A DNA stretch of 64,000 bases from Rhizobium acidisoli (GTDB lineage: Bacteria; Pseudomonadota; Alphaproteobacteria; Rhizobiales; Rhizobiaceae): positions 4,470,501-4,534,500 of the forward strand of contig NZ_CP034998.1 in NCBI RefSeq assembly GCF_002531755.2. Direction: 5' to 3'. Below are positions 43,158 to 52,026 of the stretch, in pieces (within the stretch, counting starts at the first letter, position 1; the number at the start of each line of letters is the position of its first letter). Both the position numbers and the translations under genes were made by a program. The notes under the pieces were generated by a model. It saw only the letters and a program-made list of their open reading frames with translations. It was not told the DNA's origin and searched no databases.

Positions 43158-44447
43158 TCAGCCCTTCCGCTGCATGCGACAGAAGAAGAAGCCGTCCGTG
43201 TCGGTGGAAGCCGGCGTCAGCGTCACCGTCAGGCCATCGGAAGAGTGCGGCCGTGGGGCGTCTTTGCCGAAGAGGCCATCCCAGGCGGGTAGGGCGCTGA
43301 CGATCTGGAAATCGGGATTGTCAGCCGTGAAGCGGCGCACCTGTTCCTCGTTCTCCTGCGGCAGCACCGAGCAGGTGACGTAGATCAACTCGCCGCCCGG
43401 CTTGACGAAGCCGCTTGCCTGCGCCAGTGCGTCCTGCTGCTGGGCGGTGCGTTCGTCGAGGTTCTTCGCCGTCAGCCGCCATTTCGTATCGGGTCGGCGG
43501 CGCCACGTGCCGGTGCCGGTGCAGGGCGCGTCGACCAGCACCTTCTCGCAGCGGCCGGCAAGCCCGGAAAGGCCCCTGGCGTCGTCATGCACCTGGACAT
43601 TGCGCGTGCCCGCCCGCTTCAGCCGTTCGATGATCGGCGCCAGCCGTTTGCGGTCGGCGTCGTAAGCGTGAACCTGTCCCTTATTCTGCATGGCGGCCGC
43701 CATGGCGAGCGTCTTGCCGCCGCCGCCGGCGCAATAGTCGAGAACCTGGTCGCCCTCATGGGCGAGCACCAGGTCGGCGACGATCTGCGATCCTTCATCC
43801 TGAACTTCGAACCAGCCCTTTTGGAACGAAAGCTCGGCCGTCACGTTGGGTAGGCGCGAGGCGCCTTCGCCGGCGGCAATCCGGATGCCGTAGCGGGCGA
43901 CTTTCGCCGCTTGCGCGCCGGCTCTTTCGAGCGCCTTGACGGCCTTGTCGCGGGAGGACTTCAGGATGTTGGCGCGCAGATCGAGTGTCGGCCGCGCCGC
44001 AAGTGCCTGTGCCTCGGTAAGCCAGCCGGCGCCGAAGGCCTGTTCGAAGGAGGATTGGACCCATTCGGGAATATCGCCGCGGATATGCGGCGGCGCATCG
44101 TCGAGCGAGCGGCTTTCGAAGGCCGCGAGGGCATCGGCCGAAAGCGGTGCCGGCGCGAACTTGTCGTCCGCCAGTTCGGCGGCGAGACTGTCCGGTGTGA
44201 AACCCCATTGGCGGAACATGACGGCATGGGCAATGGCCGCGGCACTGTCGTCATCCATCAGCCAGGCATGGGAAAGCCGCATGCGCAGAGCGTCATAGAC
44301 GATGTTGCCGATGGCGGCGCGGTCGCCGGAGCCGGCGAAGCGGTGCGCAAGGCCCCAGTCCTTCAGCGCGTCGGCGACGGGCCGCTTGCGGGCATCGATA
44401 TCCGCGAGCACAGAAATCGCCCCTTCGAGGCGGCCGCCCAGACGCAT
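43158..44447 (-). CDS. RsmB/NOP2-family rRNA (cytosine-C5) methyltransferase
   Basis: The 429-residue SAM-dependent RNA methyltransferase has an N-terminal NusB-like helical region, a PUA-like middle and a C-terminal catalytic domain. The SAM motif LDYCAGGGGKTLAM is at 236-249, and the two cysteines of the m5C mechanism are Cys309 (VDAPCTGTGTWRR) and Cys359 (YVTCSVLP). It probably methylates 16S rRNA. The length is normal for alphaproteobacteria. It is on the same strand upstream of irpA but separated by 181 bases. Confidence 0.92.
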   Translation of the reverse strand: MRLGGRLEGAISVLADIDARKRPVADALKDWGLAHRFAGSGDRAAIGNIVYDALRMRLSHAWLMDDDSAAAIAHAVMFRQWGFTPDSLAAELADDKFAPAPLSADALAAFESRSLDDAPPHIRGDIPEWVQSSFEQAFGAGWLTEAQALAARPTLDLRANILKSSRDKAVKALERAGAQAAKVARYGIRIAAGEGASRLPNVTAELSFQKGWFEVQDEGSQIVADLVLAHEGDQVLDYCAGGGGKTLAMAAAMQNKGQVHAYDADRKRLAPIIERLKRAGTRNVQVHDDARGLSGLAGRCEKVLVDAPCTGTGTWRRRPDTKWRLTAKNLDERTAQQQDALAQASGFVKPGGELIYVTCSVLPQENEEQVRRFTADNPDFQIVSALPAWDGLFGKDAPRPHSSDGLTVTLTPASTDTDGFFFCRMQRKG

Positions 44448-44601
44448 TCACAAATCTCCTAATTGCCATGACGTGCGATCGGTCCGCATGGTCACGACAG
44501 GCGTGGGCGGAGTGTTCACAAGTCTCAACCGCGTGGTAACCGCGATTGATGGCAAGAGCAAGCGCCGGTGACGGCGCAGCCAATTGCTGCGAGGCGGACC
44601 T

Positions 44602-44669
44602 GGCCTCAGCTGACCACCTCGGCTGTCAGCTTCAGCTGATCACCGCGGCTGTAAGCTTTAGCTGATCAC
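44602..44669. repeat. 26-base tandem repeat across the rlpA stop codon
   Basis: Read on the minus strand, units starting GTGATCAGCTAAAGCTTACA, GTGATCAGCTGAAGCTGACA and a partial GTGGTCAGCTGAGGCC follow one another (44669-44644, 44643-44618, 44617-44602). The first unit contains the last rlpA codons and the TAA stop, so the end of the gene has been duplicated and has diverged. Confidence 0.8.
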
Positions 44670-45020
44670 CTGGTAGCAGACCTTCGCCGTGCCGGAGCTG
44701 ACCATGCCGATGTTCTGTGCCGCTGCGCGCGACAGGTCGAGTACCCGGCCGCGGATGAACGGACCGCGATCGTTGATGCGAACGACGACGGTGCGGCCAT
44801 TGTTGCGATTGGTAACCTTGACCTTGGTGCCGAAGGCAAGCGAACGATGAGCGGCAGTCAAAACGGCGGGATTCATACGTTCCCCGGAAGCAGTTTTGGA
44901 GTGGAGTGCGTACCATGAAGCACCGCCACAGCCATTTCCAGCAAAACTCTCCGCCGGAAGCAGGCAAGAGCAGGCTGCAATAGTTGCGGCAGCGATAATA
45001 GAACGGCTTATTTTCTTCAA
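44658..45020 (-). CDS. rlpA: RlpA-family septal-ring lytic transglycosylase-like protein
   Basis: The 120-residue exported protein (signal about 1-27, ending AESFA) has a single double-psi beta-barrel domain: [36 protein letters not shown] and [28 protein letters not shown] are the family segments including the catalytic-type Asp. It is short and lacks the C-terminal SPOR domain. I start at the TTG at 45020 with GAGGG 10 bases upstream; no ATG fits. A further TTG at 45050 is less likely. RlpA cleaves naked glycan at the septum. Confidence 0.8.
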   Translation of the reverse strand: MKKISRSIIAAATIAACSCLLPAESFAGNGCGGASWYALHSKTASGERMNPAVLTAAHRSLAFGTKVKVTNRNNGRTVVVRINDRGPFIRGRVLDLSRAAAQNIGMVSSGTAKVCYQVIS

Positions 45021-45428
45021 AACAGAGTATCCCTCAACTATTGAACTCAACGCCCTTGCAGGCGGCGGGGCTTAAATCCGTCGAAAAATGGCGAAAAAGT
45101 GCCGCGTTCGATCACGGAATATTACAGTCCGTAATATTTGTAAGGTCATTGATAAAATATGAGAATTTGCCGCATGCGGCAGAATGTGGAAAAAACGCAA
45201 TGAAATCAGCTAAAATTCAAACGATTTTTCCGAAGAAGTTTTAAACTTCTCACGCTTCACAAAAATCACGAAATATTTTTTCGAGCTTCGCCATATTTGC
45301 TGCCACATTTGCGCAAATTCAAAGGCCGTTAACCATAATATGCGGCGAGAATTGTTCTGCTAAATGCAGAAAGTAGGAATTTCCTACTCATTTCGGGTGA
45401 TAGCCCGGTCGCCTCAGGCCGGCCTTGT
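45021..45428. other. AT-rich intergenic region between rlpA and the SDR gene
   Basis: This 408-base gap is clearly more AT-rich than its surroundings and has no supported gene. It contains an inverted repeat AATATTAC-AGTCC-GTAATATT (45118-45138), the CtrA half-site TTAACCAT (45329-45336) and a perfect palindrome AGTAGGAA-T-TTCCTACT (45372-45388). It is probably the long regulatory region of rlpA. Confidence 0.6.
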
Positions 45429-46298
45429 CTAGCCGCGCCAGCGTCCGCCCTGCCACAATTGCGCAAGTGACATCGGGTAGTCGGGGAAGGAGAATTCGAA
45501 GCCGGCCGCCTTGAGTTTCGCATTCGAAACCCGTTTGTTCTCGCCGTAGAAGGAGCGCGCCATCGGCGTCAGCTCGGCGGTTTCGAAAGCCTGCTCCGGC
45601 GGGGGGGCGACGCCCATCAGCCGCGCCGCCTCGACGATCACATCCTGCGGCGGGCCGGGCCGGTCGTCGGTGATATTATAGATGCCGCCGAGGCCATGCT
45701 CCGACAGGAAGCGGGCCGCAGCACCGATATCCTCGACGCGGATACGGTTGAACACCTGGTCCTTCTTGATCAGCCGCCGCGCTGTGCCCTTGTCCAAATT
45801 GCAAAAGGCATTGCGCCCCGGCCCGTAAATGCCGGAAAGGCGCAGCACCGCCGCCGGCACGCCGCACGCCTCACCCATTGCCAGCCAGCCCGCTTCCGCT
45901 TCGAGCCGCTCCTTGGAGCGTCCGGATACGGGCACGCAGGGTGTTTCCTCATCGATCCAGGCGCCCTTGTGATCGCCATAGACGCCGACGGTGGAGAGAT
46001 AACCAATCCATTCGAGGCTGGACGGCAGGCTTGCGCTGTCTTCGTCCAGCAGCCGCAGCAACGGGTCGCCCTTGCCAGGCGCGATCGACTGCACGAGATG
46101 CGTGACGCTTCTGAGAGCCCGGCGCAAGTCGTCGTCTACGGTCTCGCCGTCGAAAAGGAAGGCTTCGATGCCGTTTTGGCGGAGCGCCGCCATCTTGTCG
46201 GCCGACCGCGTGGTTCCGGAAATGCGCACGCCGTCGTTGGCGAAGGCCCTGGCGATCGCCGTGCCGGAAAAACCGCAGCCAAAAATCATCACATGCAT
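45429..46298 (-). CDS. SDR-family NAD(P)-dependent epimerase-like protein
   Basis: The 289-residue extended SDR has a Rossmann start MIFGCGFSGTAIARAF (a GxGxxGxA variant) and LSTVGVYGDHKG in place of the usual catalytic stretch. A typical YxxxK is not evident: the tyrosine after VGV is followed by GDHK. The family includes YeeZ-like proteins. Its ATG overlaps the queG stop as TGATG, so it is translated from the queG message. The function is unknown. Confidence 0.82.
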   Translation of the reverse strand: MHVMIFGCGFSGTAIARAFANDGVRISGTTRSADKMAALRQNGIEAFLFDGETVDDDLRRALRSVTHLVQSIAPGKGDPLLRLLDEDSASLPSSLEWIGYLSTVGVYGDHKGAWIDEETPCVPVSGRSKERLEAEAGWLAMGEACGVPAAVLRLSGIYGPGRNAFCNLDKGTARRLIKKDQVFNRIRVEDIGAAARFLSEHGLGGIYNITDDRPGPPQDVIVEAARLMGVAPPPEQAFETAELTPMARSFYGENKRVSNAKLKAAGFEFSFPDYPMSLAQLWQGGRWRG

Positions 46299-47449
46299 CA
46301 GCCCACTCCCGCCAACCGCCATTCGTTCAATACGTCGTCGTCGCTCTCACCAGCCCTTTGTGCGGCAAAGGCGGAGAATTCGCCAGCCGCCATCAGCCGC
46401 GAAAGCGCCCACACCGCCATCCCCCGCACCACCGGCGAGGCATCGTCGGCGAGCATACGACATTGGCCGATGAGAGCCTTCTCGCCGGAATTGCCGGCAG
46501 CGATCAGCACATTGCGGATGAAGCGGTCGCGGCCGATCCGCTTCACCGGCGAGCCGCTGAAGAAGGCGCGGAAGGTGGGATCGTCGAGCGTCAGCAGAAA
46601 GGTAATCGACGGCTCCTGCAGATCGTCCCTCGCCTTCAGCTTCATTTCGGAGGCAGCACTTGCGAACTTGTTCCAGGGACAGGCGGCAAGACAGTCATCG
46701 CAGCCATAGATGCGATTGCCGATCAGCGGCCGTAGTTCCGGGTCGATTGGTCCCTTATGCTCGATGGTGAGATAGGAGATGCAGCGCCGCGCGTCGATCT
46801 GGTAGGGCGCCGGGAAGGCGGCCGTCGGACAGATGTCGAGGCAGGCGCGGCAGGAGCCGCAATGATCGGCCTCTTCAGCGTCGACGGCAAGATCGGCGGT
46901 GGTGAACATGCTGCCGAGAAACAGCCAGGAGCCATGCGTGCGGCTGACGAGATTGGTGTGTTTGCCCTGCCAGCCGAGGCCGGCTGCCGCCGCCAGCGGC
47001 TTTTCCATGACAGGGGCGGTATCGACGAAGACTTTGACATCGGCGCCGGCCCGCGCCGCAAACCGCGTGGCGATTTCCTTCAGCCGGCCCTTGATGATGT
47101 CGTGGTAATCGCGGTTGCGGGCATAGACTGAAATCGCCGCCTTGTCCGGCTTGGCGAGAATGCCGCGGGGATCTTCTTCCGGCGCGTAATTGAGGCCGAA
47201 GACGACGACGGACCGCACCTCGCTCCAGAGGGTGCGGGGATCGCCGCGCCGCTCACGCGTCTCCGCCATCCACTCCATCGTCCCGTGGCGCCCAGCATCG
47301 ATGAACTGGCCGAGGCGCTCCTTCGCTTCAGGGATCGCATCCGGACGCGTGATGCGGCAGAGATCGAAGCCCTTGGCGGCAGATTCCGCCCGTACGAAGT
47401 TGGTCAAATTGTCGCGGCGGCGGCGCTCTTTGTCATCAGCTTCGGGCAT
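46298..47449 (-). CDS. queG: Epoxyqueuosine reductase
   Basis: This 383-residue enzyme reduces epoxyqueuosine to queuosine in tRNA. It has an N-terminal cobalamin/substrate domain ([50 protein letters not shown]) and two [4Fe-4S] motifs: [12 protein letters not shown] and [10 protein letters not shown] with CISYL between them, then a HEAT-like C-terminus ([13 protein letters not shown]). The length is normal. It lies 12 bases after the GST gene start on the minus strand and its stop overlaps the SDR start. Confidence 0.96.
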   Translation of the reverse strand: MPEADDKERRRRDNLTNFVRAESAAKGFDLCRITRPDAIPEAKERLGQFIDAGRHGTMEWMAETRERRGDPRTLWSEVRSVVVFGLNYAPEEDPRGILAKPDKAAISVYARNRDYHDIIKGRLKEIATRFAARAGADVKVFVDTAPVMEKPLAAAAGLGWQGKHTNLVSRTHGSWLFLGSMFTTADLAVDAEEADHCGSCRACLDICPTAAFPAPYQIDARRCISYLTIEHKGPIDPELRPLIGNRIYGCDDCLAACPWNKFASAASEMKLKARDDLQEPSITFLLTLDDPTFRAFFSGSPVKRIGRDRFIRNVLIAAGNSGEKALIGQCRMLADDASPVVRGMAVWALSRLMAAGEFSAFAAQRAGESDDDVLNEWRLAGVG

Positions 47450-47461
47450 GACGAGCCCTCG

Positions 47462-48154
47462 TCAGAAATCCAGATCGGCATAATGGGAAACCGGCGTCAG
47501 GCCGCGCACCCGCTCGGTCAGCATCGGCCGGAAGGAGGGGCGCGATTTCAGCCGCTGGTACCAGTCCTTGACGACGGGCGCATCCGCCCAGTCGATCTCG
47601 CCGAGATAATCGAGGATCGAAATCGAGGCCGCGGCGGCAAGATCGGCATAGCTCATTCGCTCGCCGGCCAGCCATTGGCGCGAGCCGGCAAGCCAGGTGA
47701 GATAGCGCATATGCTGGCGGATATTCGCGCGGGCCGTGCGCAAAATCTTCGAATCCGGCGCTCCGCCGCCCTGATCTGATGTCATCTGCAACTTGTAGAC
47801 ACGCTCGCGGGCGAGCGGCTTGGTCACGTCGTTTTCCATCTTCTGCATGAACCACTCGCTCAGCCGGCGGATTTCCGCCCGCTGGAAAGGGTCCTCGGCA
47901 AGCAGCCGCCGGTCGCGCTTCAACACGCCGTGCGTCTCATCAAGATATTCGGAAATGACGGTGGCGCCGCAGAGCGCCCGCATGCTGTCGTCGACATAAA
48001 CAGGCAGCGTGCCCGCCGGGTTGAGCGCCAGGAAATCCCGGCGCTTCTCCCATGTTTGCTCCTCGATCAGATCCGCCTGATAGCCATATTCGGCCAGGAT
48101 CAGCCGGACGAAGCGAGATGCGGATGACATGGGATGATGATAAAGCGTGGGCAT
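47462..48154 (-). CDS. Glutathione S-transferase family protein
   Basis: The 230-residue protein has a thioredoxin-like N-terminal domain with serines in the active-site position (HHPMSSASRFVRLILAEYGY), NPAGTLPVYVDD and ATVISEYLDETHG, then a helical domain with ERMSYADLAAAASISILDYLGEIDW. It differs in type from the Cys-containing GST at 19882. It is the first of three overlapping or nearly overlapping minus-strand genes (GST, queG, SDR), so they are probably one operon. Confidence 0.9.
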   Translation of the reverse strand: MPTLYHHPMSSASRFVRLILAEYGYQADLIEEQTWEKRRDFLALNPAGTLPVYVDDSMRALCGATVISEYLDETHGVLKRDRRLLAEDPFQRAEIRRLSEWFMQKMENDVTKPLARERVYKLQMTSDQGGGAPDSKILRTARANIRQHMRYLTWLAGSRQWLAGERMSYADLAAAASISILDYLGEIDWADAPVVKDWYQRLKSRPSFRPMLTERVRGLTPVSHYADLDF

Positions 48155-48378
48155 CGATACTCGAGCTTTGTGATTGCTGTTACAGGACTGTGTGGCAGCT
48201 CAGTTATAGCGCCCTAGTCATGACTCATTGGTTGAAGCTATAGGAGCTTGGCCCCGCCAATACAAGCGAATCGGATTTCACACCCTCTGACGAGGAACAA
48301 AACACGCTTCTTGCGTATGAGGACGCAGCCGCGGCTGATCGGCTCAAGCGCGGCCGACCTTTAAACCGGAGACAATTA

Positions 48379-49179
48379 ATGGACTATATCAATGCTGCAC
48401 TTCTCGGTGTCATCGAGGGGATTACCGAGTTTCTGCCGATCTCGAGCACCGGCCACCTGATCATTGCAGAGCAATGGCTTGGCCACCGGTCGGACATGTT
48501 CAACATCGTCATCCAGGCCGGCGCCATCCTCGCCGTCACCATCATCTATTGGCGCCGCCTGCTGGATCTGGTGCTTGGCTGGCGAGAGCCTGCGAATCGC
48601 GATTATGCCGCCAAGCTGATCGTCGCCTTTCTCATCACCGCCGTCCTCGGACTTGTCGTCAAGAAGGTATTGCACTTTGAACTTCCGGAGACGGCGACGC
48701 CGATCGCCTGGGCGCTGATCATCGGCGGTTTCTGGATGATCTTTGCCGAATGGGCCGCGGCGCGCAAAGCCCCCCATAAGGAGATCACCTGGCTCGTCGC
48801 CATTCTGGTCGGCATCGCCCAGATCGTTGCCGGCATCTTCCCGGGAACCTCGCGCTCCGGCGCCACGATCTTCGTCGCCATGCTGGCCGGCACCGGCAAC
48901 CGCGCCGCAGCGACCGAATTCGCCTTTCTCGTCGGCATCCCCACCATGTATGCGGCGAGCGGCTATGAATTGCTGAAGACCTTCAAGGACGGCGGCGCGG
49001 CAAACGAAGACTGGACGGCACTCGGCATCGCCTTCGTCGTTTCCACGATCGTCGCTTTCATCGCCGTCAAATGGCTGCTGGCCTATATCAGAAGCAACCG
49101 CTTCACGCTGTTTGCCGTCTACCGCATCATTCTCGGCGTTCTGCTGCTCGGCATGGCCGCTACCGGCCTGATTGGCTGA
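48379..49179 (+). CDS. uppP: Undecaprenyl-diphosphatase
   Basis: The 266-residue inner-membrane enzyme recycles undecaprenyl pyrophosphate to the phosphate for peptidoglycan and O-antigen synthesis; it is also the bacitracin-resistance protein BacA. Both signatures are present: GVIEGITEFLPISSTGHL near the start and GIFPGTSRSGATIFVAML in the middle, with about eight helices. CCGGAG stands before the ATG. In rhizobia a homologue is a general uppP, not the BacA/SbmA symbiosis transporter. Confidence 0.95.
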   Translation: MDYINAALLGVIEGITEFLPISSTGHLIIAEQWLGHRSDMFNIVIQAGAILAVTIIYWRRLLDLVLGWREPANRDYAAKLIVAFLITAVLGLVVKKVLHFELPETATPIAWALIIGGFWMIFAEWAAARKAPHKEITWLVAILVGIAQIVAGIFPGTSRSGATIFVAMLAGTGNRAAATEFAFLVGIPTMYAASGYELLKTFKDGGAANEDWTALGIAFVVSTIVAFIAVKWLLAYIRSNRFTLFAVYRIILGVLLLGMAATGLIG

Positions 49180-49190
49180 GAATTCCAACG

Positions 49191-49227
49191 GCATTGCATT
49201 CGCGTGCAACCCGCGTGGATGCAATGC
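49191..49227. terminator. Inverted repeat after uppP
   Basis: GCATTGCAT (49191-49199) and ATGCAATGC (49219-49227) form 9-base perfect arms, extended inwards by a mostly paired CGCG. The hairpin starts 12 bases after the uppP stop. There is no U-tract, so it may be an RNA-stabilising end rather than an intrinsic terminator. Confidence 0.4.
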
Positions 49228-49389
49228 TCTGCCAGGCTTGGCGAACAAACGCCGATCCCCGGCAGCCGCCGATATTTCAGATAGGCAATATTGAGAGATT
49301 AAGCGCCCGCTGCTTTTAAAGCCGGCAAGACCAAGCGTTCATTTGGGAACATCCTGCTTCAGACGTTCCGCCCGCTGCTTGTCTTCTAT

Positions 49390-49409
49390 GGCCGGCACCG
49401 AAGCCGGCC
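49390..49409. terminator. GC-rich hairpin after the small exported-protein gene
   Basis: GGCCGGC-ACCGAA-GCCGGCC followed by TTTC on the plus strand; on the minus strand it lies just beyond the stop of the gene at 49415. It is a candidate bidirectional terminator with a weak tract. Confidence 0.35.
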
Positions 49410-49414
49410 TTTCG

Positions 49415-49567
49415 TCAATGGCTGATCGAAGCCGTCGAGCAAGGATCGACGCCGTAGGCCGGCGAGCAGCCGCCCTTCACCGCTGCGACCGAGCCGGACG
49501 CAACGAAGGAGCCTGCAAGGATAACCAGCGCCGCACTCGCAAACAGAAGCGCGATTGACTTGCCCAT
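49415..49567 (-). CDS. Small exported protein of unknown function
   Basis: The 50-residue product has a signal peptide or membrane helix (IALLFASAALVILAGSFVASG) and a short tail with two cysteines (GGCSPAYGVDPCS). AAAGG precedes the ATG at 49567; a longer upstream reading adds unrelated residues. I do not recognise a family. The C-x8-C pattern could form a disulphide. It stands alone between uppP and the NDUFA9-like gene. Confidence 0.5.
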   Translation of the reverse strand: MGKSIALLFASAALVILAGSFVASGSVAAVKGGCSPAYGVDPCSTASISH

Positions 49568-49794
49568 CGAGTAATGCCTTTCACAGTGATTGCCGCACGT
49601 GATCCCAAGCGTTGAGTCCGTTGGAAGACGCGCGGGTTTGGTAGTCAGTGGAATGGCAAATAGCAATAAACGTTCCTGCTAAATTTGGCGTTAATTCCAC
49701 AAAATTTCCGATGCGTCTTTTATGCAACTGCGCCTGAGATGGGCGGCACAACAACATTTCAAACTTGCGCCGGCTTTGCTTAAGCCGGCAAAGC

Positions 49795-49826
49795 AAAACG
49801 CCGTCCGCGGCGTGCGCGAACGGCGT
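49795..49826 (-). terminator. Rho-independent terminator of the NDUFA9-like gene
   Basis: On the minus strand, ACGCCGT and ACGGCGT form a 7-bp stem around a GC-rich loop and run directly into TTTTG, 24 bases after the stop at 49850. A second inverted repeat GCCGGCTT-TGCTT-AAGCCGGC lies just beyond, at 49769-49789. Confidence 0.7.
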
Positions 49827-49849
49827 CCTCCAAGGTAGTTCGAAATTGT

Positions 49850-50830
49850 TCAGGCGGCCTTGCCGGTGCCCGTATACTGGCCGTGCGGACGATAATGCAC
49901 GAGGTAGGAGCCGAGCACCGATGCGGCCATGGTGGGCGCAATGCCGAGGCCCTTCAGCGTGCGGCCTTCCGCTTCGGCTTCCCGGGAAACGACGTTGTCA
50001 TGCTTGAGCATGCGCACCTGATCCGGCGTGATCGGCGGCGTTATGAAGGGGATGAGCGAGGCGATGCTGCCGATCATCGACGCAATGCCCAAGGGCAGGG
50101 AGACCAGCGGGTTCTTGCGGCTCGTCACCTTCAGCATCATCTCGAGACATTCGCGGAAGCTCAGCACCTCGGGCCCGCCAAGCTCATAGACCTTGCCGCC
50201 GGCGACCTTGCCGTCGACGGCGCGGGCGACGGCCTCGGCGATATCCTCGACATAGACGGGCTGGAATTTCGTCTTGCCGCCGCCGATGAGCGGCAGAACC
50301 GGCGACATGCGGGCCATGTCGGCAAACTTGTTGAAGAAGCTGTCCTCCGGGCCGAAGACGATCGACGGGCGGAAGATCACCGCATCGGGCTTGACCGAGA
50401 GGATGGCGGTTTCGGCACGGCCCTTGGTGCGGCCATATCCGGACTCGGAATTGGCATTGGCGCCGATCGCCGAAATATGGGCGAGCGTGGCGCCGGCGCC
50501 GCGCGCCGCTTCAGCGACCGCGCGCGCGCCGAATTCCTGCACCGCGTCGAAAGTGTTGCGGCCGGTCTCGTGCAGAATGCCGACGCAGTTGACGACATGG
50601 TCCGCGCCGTCGACCGCACGGTCGATCGAGCTGCGATAGCGCAGGTTTGCCTGGACGAAGGAGATCTGGCCGACATTGCCGAGCGGCTGCAGGAAGCCGG
50701 CGAGATCGGGACGGCGCACGGCGACGCGGATGCGATAGCCGCGCTTGGCGAGCGCCCGAACCACGTGCCTGCCCACGAAGCCGGATCCTCCGAATACGGT
50801 GACGAGCGGCGGCAGGTTGGCAAGGGTCAT
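49850..50830 (-). CDS. Complex I NDUFA9-subunit-family / NAD-dependent epimerase protein
   Basis: The 326-residue extended SDR relates to the NDUFA9 accessory subunit of respiratory complex I: VTVFGGSGFVGRHVVRALAKRGYRIRVAVRRP at the start, HISAIGANANSESGYGRTKGRAE with a YGRTK catalytic-type motif, and VYVEDIAEAVARAV. The length is normal. In alphaproteobacteria such genes lie apart from nuo operons. The identity as a true complex I subunit here is inference. Confidence 0.88.
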   Translation of the reverse strand: MTLANLPPLVTVFGGSGFVGRHVVRALAKRGYRIRVAVRRPDLAGFLQPLGNVGQISFVQANLRYRSSIDRAVDGADHVVNCVGILHETGRNTFDAVQEFGARAVAEAARGAGATLAHISAIGANANSESGYGRTKGRAETAILSVKPDAVIFRPSIVFGPEDSFFNKFADMARMSPVLPLIGGGKTKFQPVYVEDIAEAVARAVDGKVAGGKVYELGGPEVLSFRECLEMMLKVTSRKNPLVSLPLGIASMIGSIASLIPFITPPITPDQVRMLKHDNVVSREAEAEGRTLKGLGIAPTMAASVLGSYLVHYRPHGQYTGTGKAA

Positions 50831-50957
50831 GGCAGGCTCCTCGAAAGGCTTGGCGGGATGCTGTATCGGCTCCGTCTTAGCCGAATCCCGGCGCGACGGG
50901 AAGGCCTATCGCGCCGCGAGTTTTGCGGATGCGAACCGGCCTAAAGCACGATGCTTG

Positions 50958-51000
50958 AAGAGCGTCCTTTGTGCTTCCGAAAGGACGCACGGCGCTCTAG
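50958..51000. repeat. RIME-like half element
   Basis: The stretch AGAGCGTCCTTTGTGCTTCC, then AAAGGACGCACGGCGCTCT, is a second copy of the palindrome seen at 7248-7280 (AGCGTCCTTTG... GGCGCT). It contains the TAG stop of the DUF1330 gene at its right edge (50997-50999). Confidence 0.65.
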
Positions 51001-51284
51001 ACGCCTTCGACGACGACCATTTCCGCATCCGCCACTTCCTGGCGGATTTTGGCGGCGATCTGGTATTCCGGCGAATTGTAGCAGTCGACGGCATGCTGCA
51101 TCGAGGGGAATTCGATCACCACGTTGCGGGCGCGCGGCCTTCCCTCGAGTTCGGTGAAGGCGCCGCCGCGCGCGAGGAAATTCGCGCCGTATTTTTCGAA
51201 GGCGGGCTTGGCCGCCGCCACATAATCCTTGTAGCGCTCGGCATCGCGAACGTCGACGCGGGCGATCCAGTATCCCTTGGCCAT
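50997..51284 (-). CDS. DUF1330-family protein
   Basis: The 95-residue protein belongs to DUF1330, a small ferredoxin-like alpha+beta (dimeric ABM) fold of unknown function: KGYWIARVDVRDAERYKDYVAAAKPAFEKYG, NVVIEFPSMQHAVDCYNSPEYQIAAKIR. The length is normal. The stop codon lies in the palindromic repeat. It is 28 bases downstream of pyrF on the same strand and could be co-transcribed. Confidence 0.88.
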   Translation of the reverse strand: MAKGYWIARVDVRDAERYKDYVAAAKPAFEKYGANFLARGGAFTELEGRPRARNVVIEFPSMQHAVDCYNSPEYQIAAKIRQEVADAEMVVVEGV

Positions 51285-51312
51285 GGTCTTCTCCCTTTTG
51301 TCTTGGTTTCGG

Positions 51313-52020
51313 TCAGCGGTTTGCCGGCCAGAGGGCGCCGACCATTTCGTTGAGCACGGCGCGGGCGGCATCTCTCGGATCGGGCGCCTTGACGATCGGC
51401 CGGGCAACGACGAGATGCGTCGCCCCCGCCTTCAGCGCGTCGAACGGCGTCATCACCCGCTTCTGGTCGCCATGGTCGCTGCCCGTCGGTCGAATGCCGG
51501 GGGTGACGATCGCCATGTCGGGTCCGACGATCTCGCGCACTTCGGCCGCCTCGGCTGCCGAGCAGACGATGCCGCCCATGCCGGCGGCGCGCGCCTGTCC
51601 GGCGCGGCGCAGCACCAGGCTGTGCGGATCCTGGCTGTAGCCGGCGTCCGCAAGGTCCTCGGCATCCATCGAGGTCAGCACGGTGACGCCGAGCAGGCAG
51701 AGGCCAGAGCCGGCCGCCGCCTCGACAGCCGCCTTCATCGCCTTGGGATAGGCATGCAGCGTCAGCATCGACATGCCCATCTTGGCGATGTTCTCGACGC
51801 CCGAGGCAACGGTGTTGTCGATGTCGAGCAGCTTCATGTCGAGAAAGATCTTCTTGCCGCTTGCGGCGAGATCGCGGGCGAATTCGAGGCCGCCGGCAAA
51901 GACCAGCTGATAGCCGATCTTATAGAAGAGAATGTCGTCGCCGAGCGTGGAAACCAGTTTTTCCGCCTCGCCGATCGTTGGAACATCCAGGCCGACGATC
52001 AGCCGCTCGCGTGCGTCCAT
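51313..52020 (-). CDS. pyrF: Orotidine 5'-phosphate decarboxylase
   Basis: This 235-residue enzyme forms UMP from OMP. The TIM barrel has LIVGLDVPT at the start, the catalytic [11 protein letters not shown] (Asp-Lys-x-x-Asp motif) and VTPGIRP and HLVVARPIV phosphate loops near the end. The length is normal. It lies 6 bases from the histidine-phosphatase-like gene upstream on the same strand. Confidence 0.96.
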   Translation of the reverse strand: MDARERLIVGLDVPTIGEAEKLVSTLGDDILFYKIGYQLVFAGGLEFARDLAASGKKIFLDMKLLDIDNTVASGVENIAKMGMSMLTLHAYPKAMKAAVEAAAGSGLCLLGVTVLTSMDAEDLADAGYSQDPHSLVLRRAGQARAAGMGGIVCSAAEAAEVREIVGPDMAIVTPGIRPTGSDHGDQKRVMTPFDALKAGATHLVVARPIVKAPDPRDAARAVLNEMVGALWPANR

Positions 52021-52026
52021 TTCAAG

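Noticed and set aside
45041..45244. 67-codon frame in the AT-rich gap
   Set aside because: It has a TTG start, no ribosome-binding site and no likeness to any family; the gap looks regulatory.
48216..48225. AGTCATGACT palindrome upstream of uppP
   Set aside because: A 10-base palindrome is too short and common to support a site by itself.
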